Source of the DNA: CAWUIO01 sp963922455
GTDB lineage: Bacteria; Bacteroidota; Bacteroidia; Cytophagales; Microscillaceae
Assembly: GCA_963922455.1 (NCBI GenBank)
Contig: CAWUIO010000046.1
Location: 1-49,039 of the forward strand
Direction of reading: 5' to 3'
Length of the DNA: 49,039 nt
Shown: one piece after another, positions 1 to 8,612 of the stretch
Layout: each line of letters opens with the position of its first letter
Position numbering within the stretch: position 1 is the first letter of the stretch
The notes under the pieces: model-generated
Told to the model about the DNA's origin: nothing
Database searches by the model: none
What the model saw: only the letters and a program-made list of their open reading frames with translations
Translations under genes and position numbers: made by a program

Positions 1-7
1 TTTCTAA

Positions 8-634
8 GATCAATATATTGGCTTTTCGGACAGCCCTACTGAGTTAATCTATCGCCATATAGCTTGGGTCAATGCCCTTCGGCTTCATGTACGTAAAGAA
101 GATTTAGGAAATCCTAGCTGTTGGTGGGAACTGGCTCCTTACCTGGATGGAGATGAACTGACAGAAATTAATAAAGTAGTCAATAAACCAACCCAACTTT
201 TATTAAAACAAGCCAAAGAAATACAATTTGCTCTTGAGGAGGGATATATCGAGGATTTAAGGCATATGCAATTAGATAACACCCTTACCCAATTATACAA
301 TTTACAAGGGGCGGCCGAACGAATTAAGAATACCCCCCTACCCCGGCAATACGCTTTCTTTACCAACCTCTTTACTTGGATATTTGTCCTCTTAATTCCT
401 TTTGGTTTCATTGAAAACTTTCATTGGATGACTGTTCCTTTTTCCATTTTGTTGTCTTGGATCTTTCTAACCATAGAGCACGTAGGTAAATACACCGAAA
501 ACCCTTTTGACAATGTTGTTCACGATGTTCCTATGTCTACCCTCTCTCGCGTAATTGAAATCGACCTAAGAGAGCAACTCGGAGAAAATGACCTACCTGA
601 ACCAGCTCCACCCGTTGGGGGAATTTTGATGTAG
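8..634 (+). CDS. Bestrophin-family (UPF0187-type) channel protein, 3' part
   Basis: This is the C-terminal part of a bestrophin-type membrane protein, a family of pentameric anion or cation channels. The readable frame contains the family segments LIYRHIAW, GYIEDLRHMQLDN, ERIKNTPLPRQ, a hydrophobic hairpin, NPFDNVVHDVPMSTLSR and IEIDLREQLGE, and ends with the typical PP..GGILM tail. The first ATG in frame is at 266, but family sequence continues upstream to about base 40, so 266 is not the natural start. An in-frame TAA at 5-7 precedes the readable part. The 5' end is therefore either in another frame (frameshift or sequence error) or just outside the window. Function rests on family resemblance only. 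Confidence 0.8.
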   Translation, partial: DQYIGFSDSPTELIYRHIAWVNALRLHVRKEDLGNPSCWWELAPYLDGDELTEINKVVNKPTQLLLKQAKEIQFALEEGYIEDLRHMQLDNTLTQLYNLQGAAERIKNTPLPRQYAFFTNLFTWIFVLLIPFGFIENFHWMTVPFSILLSWIFLTIEHVGKYTENPFDNVVHDVPMSTLSRVIEIDLREQLGENDLPEPAPPVGGILM

Positions 635-655
635 GTGAAGGTGTTATAAGTAAGC

Positions 656-676
656 TTTACCTCCACTGAAGGTAAA
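656..676. promoter_or_regulatory. Inverted repeat before the AraC-type gene
   Basis: TTTACCT at 656-662 and AGGTAAA at 670-676 form a 7-bp inverted repeat with a 7-base spacer. It lies just upstream of the TAnnTTTG promoter of the following regulator gene, where an autoregulatory operator would be expected. It could also be a weak hairpin at the end of the bestrophin gene; there is no T-run. Confidence 0.35.
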
Positions 677-683
677 GTATCTA

Positions 684-691
684 TACCTTTG
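684..691 (+). promoter_or_regulatory. Bacteroidota-type promoter (-7 element TACCTTTG)
   Basis: TACCTTTG fits the Bacteroidota -7 consensus TAnnTTTG exactly and lies 26 bases before the ATG at 718. No clear -33 element was recognised. Confidence 0.6.
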
Positions 692-717
692 CCTCTACGC
701 CGTGTCGAATCATTTCT

Positions 718-1719
718 ATGGAGCTAGCCATCAAAGTCAATACCCCAGAAAGCTGGATGCAAAATTTTGCCCGAGCCTTTAACACGAGCATTCATCAAGG
801 CAAGATGCAATTGGATGGGCCATTAGGGCAAGGGATCATTCAGAGTCACTTGGTAGAAGATGGCCTTAGAATGATCACACAGGAATTTTCCCTGTGGGAA
901 GAGTTGATTGTTCATAAAAAGAAAGTCGAGGAAAAGGCTTATTACCCCATTATCCTTCAATATTCCGATTCGGGTATTTTTCATGAAGTAGATGGAAAGC
1001 AAATACCCCTAGGAAGGGGTAGCTTTAATAGTATAATTATCCCAAGCCCCCTACTCGAGACTTCTATTCATTATCCGGCAGGTAATACAATTCAAACCTT
1101 GGCTATTGTGATGAGCCGGGATTGGCTAGAAAAACACGTAAAACACATACGCGAGCTTAGTTCTTGGGAAGCCTCTATTATTTCGGATATTTTCTTGAGC
1201 CAGCGCCCCTTTTTTATCTATGAGGCCATAACACTTAATATTGCCCGGGTCATTGAGGAAGTTGTACAGTGTAGCTATGCTACTTCCGTCAAGAGTTTAT
1301 ATATGCGAGCAAAAGTGTATGAGTTGCTGGCCTTAATTTTTAATTTACTGTATCAAAGAGGGGCCGAACAACCACTTAATAACCTTAACAAAGATGATGT
1401 GCATACCGCATTTAAAGTACGTCAAATCTTACTTGCCCAAATGGATGCCCCTCCTACCATTCCCAAGCTATCCCGAGAGGTGGCGATGAGTGAAAGTAAA
1501 CTAAAAAAAGTATTTAAATTAGTTTTTGGGCTTAGCATCTATCAATATACATTGAGCAACCGGATGCAAAAAGCCAAAAACCTGTTGGATACGCGACGTT
1601 ATAATGTGACCGAAGTTGGGCAACTCCTGGGGTATTCCAATATGGCTCATTTTGCCAAGGCTTTTAAAAAGCAATATAATCTTTCTCCAAGCTCTTACTT
1701 GGCTACTATACGCCATTAA
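718..1719 (+). CDS. AraC-family transcriptional regulator
   Basis: This is a 333-residue transcription factor. The last 100 residues hold the AraC double helix-turn-helix domain: the first helix-turn-helix around LSREVAMSESKLKKVFK and the second around VTEVGQLLGYSNMAHFAKAFKK, ending in the typical YNLSPSSY. The N-terminal 220 residues are probably a ligand-sensing or dimerisation domain; I do not recognise the ligand. An exact TAnnTTTG promoter is 26 bases upstream, so the gene has its own promoter. The next gene is 437 bases away with repeat copy A between, so the target genes cannot be inferred from an operon. Confidence 0.88.
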   Translation: MELAIKVNTPESWMQNFARAFNTSIHQGKMQLDGPLGQGIIQSHLVEDGLRMITQEFSLWEELIVHKKKVEEKAYYPIILQYSDSGIFHEVDGKQIPLGRGSFNSIIIPSPLLETSIHYPAGNTIQTLAIVMSRDWLEKHVKHIRELSSWEASIISDIFLSQRPFFIYEAITLNIARVIEEVVQCSYATSVKSLYMRAKVYELLALIFNLLYQRGAEQPLNNLNKDDVHTAFKVRQILLAQMDAPPTIPKLSREVAMSESKLKKVFKLVFGLSIYQYTLSNRMQKAKNLLDTRRYNVTEVGQLLGYSNMAHFAKAFKKQYNLSPSSYLATIRH

Positions 1720-1731
1720 GACCTCTCTCTT

Positions 1732-1863
1732 GGCTTAGGGATGGAACGGCCTGTTTGAGCTCGTGTAGGCCTTGTGGGGAAAGGCAGCGAGTAGTGACAG
1801 CCCGACCCGCGCTGCCTGAGGTGCCCATCATAATTCCTTTCCTTCATCGCGCGGGGAAGCCCC
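1732..1863 (+). repeat. Structured intergenic repeat, copy A
   Basis: This 132-bp element follows the AraC-type gene by 12 bases in the same direction. The closing stem pairs GGCTT at the 5' end with AAGCC at the 3' end. The internal stem pairs CCCGCGC (1806-1812) with GCGCGGG (1849-1855) around a 36-base loop. The scaffold contains the hallmarks AGGGATGGA, CTGTTTGAGCTCGTGTAGGCC and GCGAGTAGTGA followed by AGCCCGACCC. The small open reading frames it contains recur as fragments in other copies and are not believable genes. Confidence 0.9.
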
Positions 1864-2155
1864 TCAACATCATTATGCTTTGTCATAGCCTTCCTAATCT
1901 GGAAAGTTCTCCGAATCTTTATAAAAATGTTTTGCAACCATAATTCAGTCTATACGTATATTGTAAGTTATACCCCAAAAATATAAAAAAAATACTAAGC
2001 CCTAACAAAGCTTACGAGAGGGAGCCCTTGTCTAATTTTGGGAAGTTTGTGCTCATCTCTTTTTATGTAGTTAGTTGATTATCAGAGTTTTAATCTTGGG
2101 TTTGCCAAGTGGAATGATTTTTTAATATGTAAGGTTGATTTGACACGTACTTACT
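1864..2155. other. AT-rich intergenic region and leader of the first FG-GAP gene
   Basis: No gene is seen between repeat A and the ATG at 2156. The right half resembles the leader of the gene at 7023: both have GAAGTTTGTGC-like sequence and the exact 12-mer GTTGATTATCAG (2074-2085 and 6947-6958). A near-consensus -7 element, TAAGGTTG with one mismatch, lies at 2130-2137, 18 bases before the start codon. Confidence 0.5.
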
Positions 2156-4321
2156 ATGCGACTTAAAAAATTATACCTGGCCATTTTCTTGATTTTGTGC
2201 TATTCTACGGTTCGGGCACAAAGCTTTACTGAAATAGCAAACTCTTTAAACATTGACTTAAATGGCAATAAATCTGGTGGGCACGCCTGGGGCGATTTAA
2301 ACAATGATGGTTGTCTAGACCTGGTTGTAAATACCGATGGCCGAGGGGCAAATCAGGGAACACACATGTTTTTTAGTAATTGTGATGCCAATCCGGATAA
2401 TATCAGCTTTAGCAATGTTACGCTTACCCATGCGGCCGGATTGTACGGAGACTATGGGGATAATATGGAACGCTCCGTCGTCTTAGGCGACTTCAATAAC
2501 GATGGCTACGTGGACATAGCCCGAAATGGCGCTGACAATGTACACGTGTTTATCAACAAGGGAGCTTTTGCCAGCCCTGCTTTTAGTTTTGGAGATGCCA
2601 CCCAAGGACCCAGTTTTATCGTGGACGCTACCCTCTCCCCTGGCTTAAACTCGGAGGGAATGGCATGGATCGATGTGAATAGCGACGGCTGGCTGGATTT
2701 AGTATTTGATAATCACGGGCAGGGTACGGAAGTCCTTTTTAAGCAAACAGGACTTGACCAATGTTTGTCCACTTTCACCTTCCAAGATGGAGCGAGTATT
2801 GGTTTGCTTAGCTCAACTGGGCAGGGAGATTATATGGTTTCGGGAGACCTCAATGATGACGGGTATACCGATATCCTCGTCCGCAAGCAAGGGACAACCA
2901 ATGACTTACTAATCAACCGAGGGGACGGAACCTACTCTCTGAATATAGGGATTAACGAAAGTGCCCAAAATGGTAATAAAGGCCCCGTAAATTTTTGTGA
3001 TTTTGATAACGATGGTGATTTAGATATCTTTTGGGGAGATGGCCCCCGCAATATTATCTACGAAAACAATGGAGGAAACCCTCTAACGTTTACCCAGCAC
3101 ATCGAGGGGGCCGTTTTAGGCATCAACCCGAGTGAGGTGGTTGACGGATGTGCATGTGGAGATGTTGACTTGGACGGGGATGTCGATGTCTTTCTTTCTA
3201 CCAATGGGGGGACGCACTACTTGTACCGGAACCGCCTGGATGAAGGAAGGCCCTTTGAGTTTTTTCAAGATAATGGAGGAATTAATGTAAATAGGAATGG
3301 AGAGTCGGTGGTCTTGGTAGACTATGACCACGATGGGGATTTGGATGTGTCTTTGAATATTCGGGGAAATAATAATCAATTATGGCGTAGTGATTTGATC
3401 ACAAGTGCTACGCCGGCGAGCCAGCTTAACTTTCTGAAAGTAAAAATACTTTTACAAAACCCCTTGACTTTATCCACGGGCCTTTTAGGAAGAGATGTGA
3501 TTGGGGCCCGGGCGATTTTGCGTAGAAATGGCAACATCCTGGGCCTCCGGGAGGTAAATGGGGGCCGCGGTCACGGCTCACAAGATCCGGCTGAGCTACA
3601 CTTTGGTATTCCAGACGGGCCCGATGTCATGTATGATTTAGAGATTTCTTTTCCCGTAATTAATGGGTTTCGGTATCAAACGAGTTTACAAGTAAGGCCC
3701 AGTGATTATACCGACCAATTGGTCGTGATTGCCCAGCCCTCCCAGTTTTTTGGGGTAAATGGATGTAATACATCAGTCGCCCTGCCCGTTCGCTTACTCT
3801 CCTTTCACGGGAGAAACCGGGAAGATGGGATTGAACTGGTTTGGTCTACTACCTCCGAAACCTCCGAAACCCGGTTTATCTTAGAAAAAAGCCGGGATGG
3901 TAGGGAGTTTGTTCCCATTGCCGAGGTAAAAGGACAGGCTCAAGGCCATGACCGCTACTCCTATACGCATCTGGATGCCTTTGCCCAAGGGGGGGTAAAC
4001 TATTATCGATTATTGATGCTAGACGAAAATGAGTTTGCCCAGTATTCCTCTCCAATCGCCATCAGTCGGGACAATCCGGAGTTTCGCTTGGGCATTTATC
4101 CCAATCCAGCCCGGGACGCGTTTACGGTGCAGACCAATATTCCTGAAAAAGAAAGTTTTCAGCTACAAGCCTTTGATGAGTTTGGCAGTGAAGTTTGGAA
4201 GGAAAGTAACCTGTTTACCCAAGAAAGCATTGTAATTCCCAAAGACCTGGGGCCGGGGATGTATTCCTTGAGACTAGTATGGGAAAACAGAATAGAATAC
4301 GTCAAACTGGTCGTGCAATAG
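2156..4321 (+). CDS. Secreted FG-GAP/VCBS repeat and ASPIC/UnbV protein with type IX secretion tail
   Basis: This is a 721-residue exported protein. Residues 1-21 are a signal peptide ending VRA-QSF. Seven calcium-loop motifs of the D-x-D-x-D-G type start near residues 47, 112, 173, 231, 282, 336 and 389 (for example DLNNDGCLDL and DFDNDGDLDI), giving a likely FG-GAP beta-propeller. An ASPIC/UnbV domain follows (about 423-525, with REVNGGRGHGSQ), then a fibronectin-like domain (about 542-636), then a type A T9SS sorting domain (YPNPARDAF onward, 646-721). The protein should cross the outer membrane by type IX secretion and stay on the surface or be released; adhesion is a guess. The gene at 4497 is a full-length paralogue. 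Confidence 0.9.
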   Translation: MRLKKLYLAIFLILCYSTVRAQSFTEIANSLNIDLNGNKSGGHAWGDLNNDGCLDLVVNTDGRGANQGTHMFFSNCDANPDNISFSNVTLTHAAGLYGDYGDNMERSVVLGDFNNDGYVDIARNGADNVHVFINKGAFASPAFSFGDATQGPSFIVDATLSPGLNSEGMAWIDVNSDGWLDLVFDNHGQGTEVLFKQTGLDQCLSTFTFQDGASIGLLSSTGQGDYMVSGDLNDDGYTDILVRKQGTTNDLLINRGDGTYSLNIGINESAQNGNKGPVNFCDFDNDGDLDIFWGDGPRNIIYENNGGNPLTFTQHIEGAVLGINPSEVVDGCACGDVDLDGDVDVFLSTNGGTHYLYRNRLDEGRPFEFFQDNGGINVNRNGESVVLVDYDHDGDLDVSLNIRGNNNQLWRSDLITSATPASQLNFLKVKILLQNPLTLSTGLLGRDVIGARAILRRNGNILGLREVNGGRGHGSQDPAELHFGIPDGPDVMYDLEISFPVINGFRYQTSLQVRPSDYTDQLVVIAQPSQFFGVNGCNTSVALPVRLLSFHGRNREDGIELVWSTTSETSETRFILEKSRDGREFVPIAEVKGQAQGHDRYSYTHLDAFAQGGVNYYRLLMLDENEFAQYSSPIAISRDNPEFRLGIYPNPARDAFTVQTNIPEKESFQLQAFDEFGSEVWKESNLFTQESIVIPKDLGPGMYSLRLVWENRIEYVKLVVQ

Positions 4322-4496
4322 TACGTAAAAAACGTTTTACCCGGGACTTGGTACCAATGTGGGATTTTTTCCCAAAAACGAGACTATTGGCATCGGCTTT
4401 AAAAGGGCAGTTTTTTGACTTTCAGTGGATTAAGTATATAGGGGAGAAATGGTATAATTTTCTAACAGCATGAAGTAAACGAACAAAACTTCTTTC

Positions 4497-6668
4497 ATGC
4501 GCACACAACTTTATACTATCTTCTTCATTTTATTAAGTCAAAGTTCAATTTTAGCTCAAAATTTTACAAATGTAGCGGGTGCCTTGGGTGTCGATCTAAA
4601 CGCTATTAAAGAAGGGGGCCACGCCTGGGGAGATTTAAATAATGACGGTTGCCTGGACCTCATAGTAAACACCTCGGTCAATGGAATCGGTACCCGAGTG
4701 TACTTCAGTAATTGCGATAGCAATCCGGACAGTATCACGTTTAGCGATGTAACCCTTAGCCACGCAGCCGGACTGGTAGGAAATAGAGTGGATCGTTCGC
4801 TTATTTTGGGCGATTATAATAATGATGGTTACGTGGATTTTGCTCGTAATACCGTGGGGCAAATTCAAATTTTCATCAATAAAGGCCCTACTGCCAGCCC
4901 GGCTTACTCCTTTGGTGATGCTAGCCAAAACCCAAATTTAACCATAGCTGGAGGTGATGTGCCGGGCATAAATTCCGAAGGAATGGCCTGGGCCGATGTG
5001 GACGGAGATGGCTGGTTGGATTTGTTATTTGATAACCACGGGGATGGTACCGAAGTTTTATTTAAACAAAGTAGTGGGGGAACAGAGTGTGGGACTACCT
5101 TCTCCTATGTGGAGGGAAGTACGATTGGCCTCCCAAATGTGGTAGGAGAGGGTGATTATTTGGCAGTAGGTGATATTAACCTGGATGGGTTTCCCGACCT
5201 GCTTGCCCGTAAACCCCTGGGGGCTAGCGACCTTTTTCTAAACCAAGGAAATGGTACTTTTGCGGCTGTAGCCGCTTTTGATGAAGAAGCTCTAAATGGG
5301 GACAAAGGGGGAGTGGTCATGTGTGATTTTGACAATGATGGTGATCACGATATTTTTTGGTCGGATGCTGACCGCAATGTGATCTATGAAAACTTAGGGG
5401 GAAACCCGATTAGTTTTACCATACATAATGAAGGACCCATTGGAAGCGGAACGGGTATACAACCGGCCCAAGATATCGACGGCTGTGCCTGTGGAGATGT
5501 GGATCTGGACGGAGATCTAGACCTTTTTCTTAGCTCCAACAATGGAAGTACACAATATTTATATCGGAATGAATTGGAAAACGGAACTCCTTTTCACTTT
5601 TCCCAAAATAACGGAGGCATTTCTTCCGCTCAAGATGGCGAATCGGTGGCTTTGGTAGACTATGACAAAGATGGTGACCTGGATGTTTCCATCAGCTATA
5701 ATAACAGCCCCAATGAGCTATGGCGAAGCGACTTAATTACAACGACGACTCCCAGTAGCCAGTACAATTTTCTCAAAGTAAAAATACTTTTACAAAACCC
5801 GCTTACTTTAAGTGGAGGACTTTTGGGAAGGGATGTGATTGGGGCTACAGCATTGCTTAGAAGAAATGGAATTATTGTGGGGGGCTTGCGCGAGGTCAAC
5901 GGAGGGAGAGGCCACGGTTCTCAAGATCCGGCCGAACTGCATTTTGGACTACCAGACGGCCCCAATGTACTGTATGACCTCGAGATCAATTTCCCAAGTA
6001 TCCATGGCAACCGATATCAAACTTCACTCCAAGTAAGACCAAGCGATTTTAGTGAGCAAACGGTGGTTATTGCCCAACCTGCCCAAAGTTTTGGGGTCAA
6101 TGCCTGCAATATGATTGTGGCCCTTCCGGTTCGCTTACTTTCTTTTCAAGGCCGTAACCGGGAAGAAGGCATTGAGCTAGTCTGGTCTAGCACTTCCGAA
6201 ACTCCAGAGACCCGGTTTATCCTGGAAAAAAGCCGGGATGGAAAAGAGTTTACCGTATTGGCCGAGATCCCAGGTAAAAACCAAAATAGTGCCCGCAATT
6301 CCTACACGTATTTAGATATCAAGCCTCAAGGCACCATGGTCTATTATCGTCTTTTGATGTTGGACGAAAATGAATTTGCCCAGTATTCTGCTCCCATTGC
6401 AATAAGCCGGGATGCGCCTGCCTTTCAAGTCGGACTCTATCCCAATCCGGCCCGGAGTACATTTATTGTACAAGACAATCAGCCGGAGAAGCAAGCCTTC
6501 CAACTGCAGGCCTACGACAAACAAGGCATGGAAGTGTGGCGCGAACCGCTCCTCTTTACTCAAGAAGCTATCCAAATACCGGAGTCTTTGGATCCTGGCA
6601 TGTACACCCTCCGGCTTATTTGGGAAGACCGGGTAGAATACCAAAAACTGGTAATTGTATTAGACTAG
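4497..6668 (+). CDS. Secreted FG-GAP/ASPIC protein with type IX secretion tail, tandem paralogue
   Basis: This 723-residue protein matches the preceding gene along its whole length. It has a signal peptide (ending ILA-QNF), repeated D-x-D-x-D-G loops (DLNNDGCLDL, DYNNDGYVDF, DVDGDGWLDL, DFDNDGDHDI, DVDLDGDLDL, DYDKDGDLDV), an ASPIC/UnbV domain with the same NGGRGHGSQDPAELHFG stretch, a fibronectin-like domain, and a YPNPARSTF-type T9SS tail. The two genes are best explained by tandem duplication. The leader (4451-4482) contains GGTATAAT and ATGAAGTAAACGA, both repeated before the third relative at 7023, so the two genes may share control. The substrate or binding partner is unknown. Confidence 0.9.
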   Translation: MRTQLYTIFFILLSQSSILAQNFTNVAGALGVDLNAIKEGGHAWGDLNNDGCLDLIVNTSVNGIGTRVYFSNCDSNPDSITFSDVTLSHAAGLVGNRVDRSLILGDYNNDGYVDFARNTVGQIQIFINKGPTASPAYSFGDASQNPNLTIAGGDVPGINSEGMAWADVDGDGWLDLLFDNHGDGTEVLFKQSSGGTECGTTFSYVEGSTIGLPNVVGEGDYLAVGDINLDGFPDLLARKPLGASDLFLNQGNGTFAAVAAFDEEALNGDKGGVVMCDFDNDGDHDIFWSDADRNVIYENLGGNPISFTIHNEGPIGSGTGIQPAQDIDGCACGDVDLDGDLDLFLSSNNGSTQYLYRNELENGTPFHFSQNNGGISSAQDGESVALVDYDKDGDLDVSISYNNSPNELWRSDLITTTTPSSQYNFLKVKILLQNPLTLSGGLLGRDVIGATALLRRNGIIVGGLREVNGGRGHGSQDPAELHFGLPDGPNVLYDLEINFPSIHGNRYQTSLQVRPSDFSEQTVVIAQPAQSFGVNACNMIVALPVRLLSFQGRNREEGIELVWSSTSETPETRFILEKSRDGKEFTVLAEIPGKNQNSARNSYTYLDIKPQGTMVYYRLLMLDENEFAQYSAPIAISRDAPAFQVGLYPNPARSTFIVQDNQPEKQAFQLQAYDKQGMEVWREPLLFTQEAIQIPESLDPGMYTLRLIWEDRVEYQKLVIVLD

Positions 6669-6685
6669 TAAATAAACTATTCTTT

Positions 6686-6815
6686 GGGGCTTACCCGCGC
6701 GATGAACCTAAAGGCCAAGATCAAAGTTCCTGGCGCGCGGGTCGGGCTCTCGCTACTCGCTCCCTTTCCCCGCTAGGCCGACACGAGCTCAAACAGGCCG
6801 CTCCATCCCTAAGCC
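6686..6815 (-). repeat. Structured intergenic repeat, copy B
   Basis: This copy lies 17 bases after the second FG-GAP gene and points against it. Read on the minus strand it starts GGCTTAGGGATGG and ends TAAGCCCC, so the closing stem can extend to 6 bp. The internal stem is ACCCGCGC/GCGCGGGT (plus-strand 6693-6700 with 6735-6742), with a 34-base loop. The scaffold GAGCTCGTGT...GGGGAAAGGGAGCGAGTAGCGA is the same type as in copies A, F, G and J. Confidence 0.9.
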
Positions 6816-7022
6816 TTCTTGGGAGCTGTGTCTAGGCCAGACGGAGAGGAATAGGAGCAAGCTGCCTGCTTATCGTGAGAAATGGTTTCAAAATGGTTCT
6901 TTTTCTCAATTATGGAATAAATCAAAAGCATGCTGAAAGTTTGTGCGTTGATTATCAGGGGTTTATTTCTGGGAAGTGCTTTGGTATAATATTCTCATAG
7001 TATGAAGTAAACGATCAAGTCC
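6816..7022. other. Leader of the third FG-GAP-locus gene, homologous to the two preceding leaders
   Basis: This stretch carries no gene. GTTGATTATCAG (6947-6958) is shared with the leader of the gene at 2156. GGTATAAT (6983-6990) and TATGAAGTAAACGA (7001-7014) are shared with the leader of the gene at 4497. The shared leaders support a common origin of the three loci by duplication and possible co-regulation. Confidence 0.55.
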
Positions 7023-7502
7023 ATGATGCGAGTCCTTATTTTCTCTCTTTTATATATTATTTTACCACACATTTCACTTTTGGCCCAGAGCCAAGAAGAC
7101 GAGACAGCTAAGGTGAGCATTCCCCTTCTTGCTTCCCAAGTGGCCCAGCAAGAGCGCCCCCAGCTTAGCCAAAAGGCTCCCCATACAATTGAAACGGAAG
7201 CGGTCAATCCTTTACGGGGCTTCCAAGGCCATGACACTCCAGAAGGGGTTGTATTAGATTGGACCACTGTGACGAATAAGCAAGAAACCCGCATCTTGGT
7301 AGAGCGAAGCTGGGACGGTAAGCGCTATCAAGTAATAGGGGAGGTATTGGGTTTAGAAGAGATAAATGCCGAAAATCGGCACCGTTTTACCGATAAATAT
7401 CCCCGCCCCGGAGTAAGCTACTACCGCCTTTGGATTTTAGACGAAGAGAGTAAGGAACATTTTTCTCTACCTATAAGCATTGAGCGGGGAGAAGTTAAAT
7501 AA
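7023..7502 (+). CDS. Short secreted relative of the FG-GAP paralogues: signal peptide plus fibronectin-like domain only
   Basis: This is a 159-residue protein with a signal peptide (ending SLLA-QSQ) and one domain that matches the fibronectin-like module of the two large upstream proteins: LRGFQGHDTPEGVVLDWTT compares with LLSFQGRNREEGIELVWSS, and SYYRLWILDEESKEHFSLPI with the YYRLLMLDENEFAQYSSPI type. It lacks the beta-propeller, the ASPIC domain and the T9SS tail, so it would reach the periplasm but not be exported by type IX secretion. It may be a deletion remnant of a third tandem copy or a working small accessory protein; the intact frame and signal peptide argue against a dead gene. ATG is present at both 7023 and 7026. 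Confidence 0.75.
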   Translation: MMRVLIFSLLYIILPHISLLAQSQEDETAKVSIPLLASQVAQQERPQLSQKAPHTIETEAVNPLRGFQGHDTPEGVVLDWTTVTNKQETRILVERSWDGKRYQVIGEVLGLEEINAENRHRFTDKYPRPGVSYYRLWILDEESKEHFSLPISIERGEVK

Positions 7503-7510
7503 AAATACTT

Positions 7511-7637
7511 GGCTGAGGGATAGAACGGCCTGTTTGAGCCCGCTGCGGGCCCTGCGTGGGCCGGCGAGTAGTGAAAGCCCGACCCCCGGCCGCAAGACTT
7601 CATTTGAAAAGCGAGTGCCCAAACGGGGGGCAGCCCC
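7511..7637 (+). repeat. Structured intergenic repeat, copy C
   Basis: This 127-bp copy lies between convergent genes (7023-7502 plus and 7659-8108 minus). The closing stem is GGCTG/CAGCC. The internal stem is CCCCCG (7583-7588) with CGGGGG (7624-7629), with a 35-base loop. It belongs to the second scaffold subtype, in which GAGCCCGC...GGCCGGCGAG replaces GAGCTCGTGT...GGCAGCGAG. Confidence 0.9.
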
Positions 7638-7658
7638 ACCCTTGTAAAATCCTCTATT

Positions 7659-8108
7659 TTAGGTAAAATCCCGACAAACGTATTCCAAAATTTTGACAAC
7701 CTGATCGGGGCTTTCGGCCACAGCCATGGCCTGGGCATCTACTTCTTTGAGCGCGTGGGTGAGATTTTCCGGATGGATCACGATATAGGGTTTACCGGAC
7801 GCAGCCGCATAACCTGCCTCAAAAGCGGCATTCCATTGTTTGTACTGATCTCCAAATTTGATTACGACCACATCGGCTTGTTCTAAGGCCGTTTTGGTAC
7901 GGATAGCATTGATTTTGGCCGATTTGTGGTCACTCCAAAAGTTTTCGGCTTCGGGACCTAAAATATCACGCCCTACATGGTCACTAGATTCATGGTCGGT
8001 AGTGGGGGTAAAAAAATCAATGGGCAAACTCAGGTCTTCAGATTCTTGAATGATCAGGTCACGCCAGTCGGTGTGAATTTCCCCGGAGAGATAAACGCTA
8101 AGGTCCAT
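7659..8108 (-). CDS. YtoQ-like protein (nucleoside 2-deoxyribosyltransferase fold)
   Basis: This 149-residue cytoplasmic protein resembles the YtoQ family of small Rossmann-like proteins related to nucleoside 2-deoxyribosyltransferases. Visible hallmarks are VYLSGEIHTDWR at the N-terminus, DHVGRDILG, ALEQADVVVIKFGDQYKQWNAA, and the C-terminal GKPYIVIHPENLTHALKEVD. The length fits the family. Its substrate is not established, so a nucleoside or nucleotide role is only inferred from the fold. It is convergent with the short secreted protein at 7023, with repeat C between them. Confidence 0.75.
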   Translation of the reverse strand: MDLSVYLSGEIHTDWRDLIIQESEDLSLPIDFFTPTTDHESSDHVGRDILGPEAENFWSDHKSAKINAIRTKTALEQADVVVIKFGDQYKQWNAAFEAGYAAASGKPYIVIHPENLTHALKEVDAQAMAVAESPDQVVKILEYVCRDFT

Positions 8109-8188
8109 AGCAAGTAGGTTTAAAAAAATGAAGATACTGTACTCGTATAAAGATAACCTTAAAAGTAAGAAAGTGTTAAAGTTTGGAG

Positions 8189-8581
8189 CTATTCATTGTG
8201 GGGATTTTCAGGAATTACTTTTTCCATACGAAAACCGTAACTAGCGGGAAAATAGCCAATTTTATAGGTTTCTTCTTGTCCGTCAATAAATAATTTAAAC
8301 AGGATATAATGGTCTTGGAGCGGTAACATCCGCCCGATTTCGTCTTCCTTGTTTTGGATAATTTCTTGTCGGTTGGCAATGCCCATGCGGAGGGTTTCCA
8401 GGGTTTTGGTGTAGTCTTCCCGGCTTTGAGCAAACTGAACTGCTTCCTCCCAAGTAAGGGTTTCTGGGGGGGGCTGCGGGGATTGGTTCTCCATTTGGGC
8501 CAACTCTTCTTGCATACTCATGATTTGGGCCTTCAGTTTGATGAAATCACTTACTTTTTGCGCGACGGTTTGGTAGTCCAT
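8189..8581 (-). CDS. Hypothetical coiled-coil protein
   Basis: This 130-residue protein has no signal peptide. Residues 1-35 and about 55-90 are heptad-like and rich in Q, E, K and L (for example LKAQIMSMQEELAQMENQ), with a proline-rich break between them, suggesting an antiparallel coiled coil. The C-terminal 40 residues (LFKLFIDGQEETYKIGYFP) look like a small beta-rich segment. I recognise no family. It lies 31 bases downstream of the amidohydrolase gene on the same strand and may be co-transcribed with it. Confidence 0.6.
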   Translation of the reverse strand: MDYQTVAQKVSDFIKLKAQIMSMQEELAQMENQSPQPPPETLTWEEAVQFAQSREDYTKTLETLRMGIANRQEIIQNKEDEIGRMLPLQDHYILFKLFIDGQEETYKIGYFPASYGFRMEKVIPENPHNE

Positions 8582-8612
8582 AAGTATAATTAAAAATAGG
8601 AGTTACGTATCA

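Noticed and set aside
6312..6644. Long antisense frames within the FG-GAP genes and other coding regions
   Set aside because: They are shadows of conserved, motif-bearing genes on the other strand.
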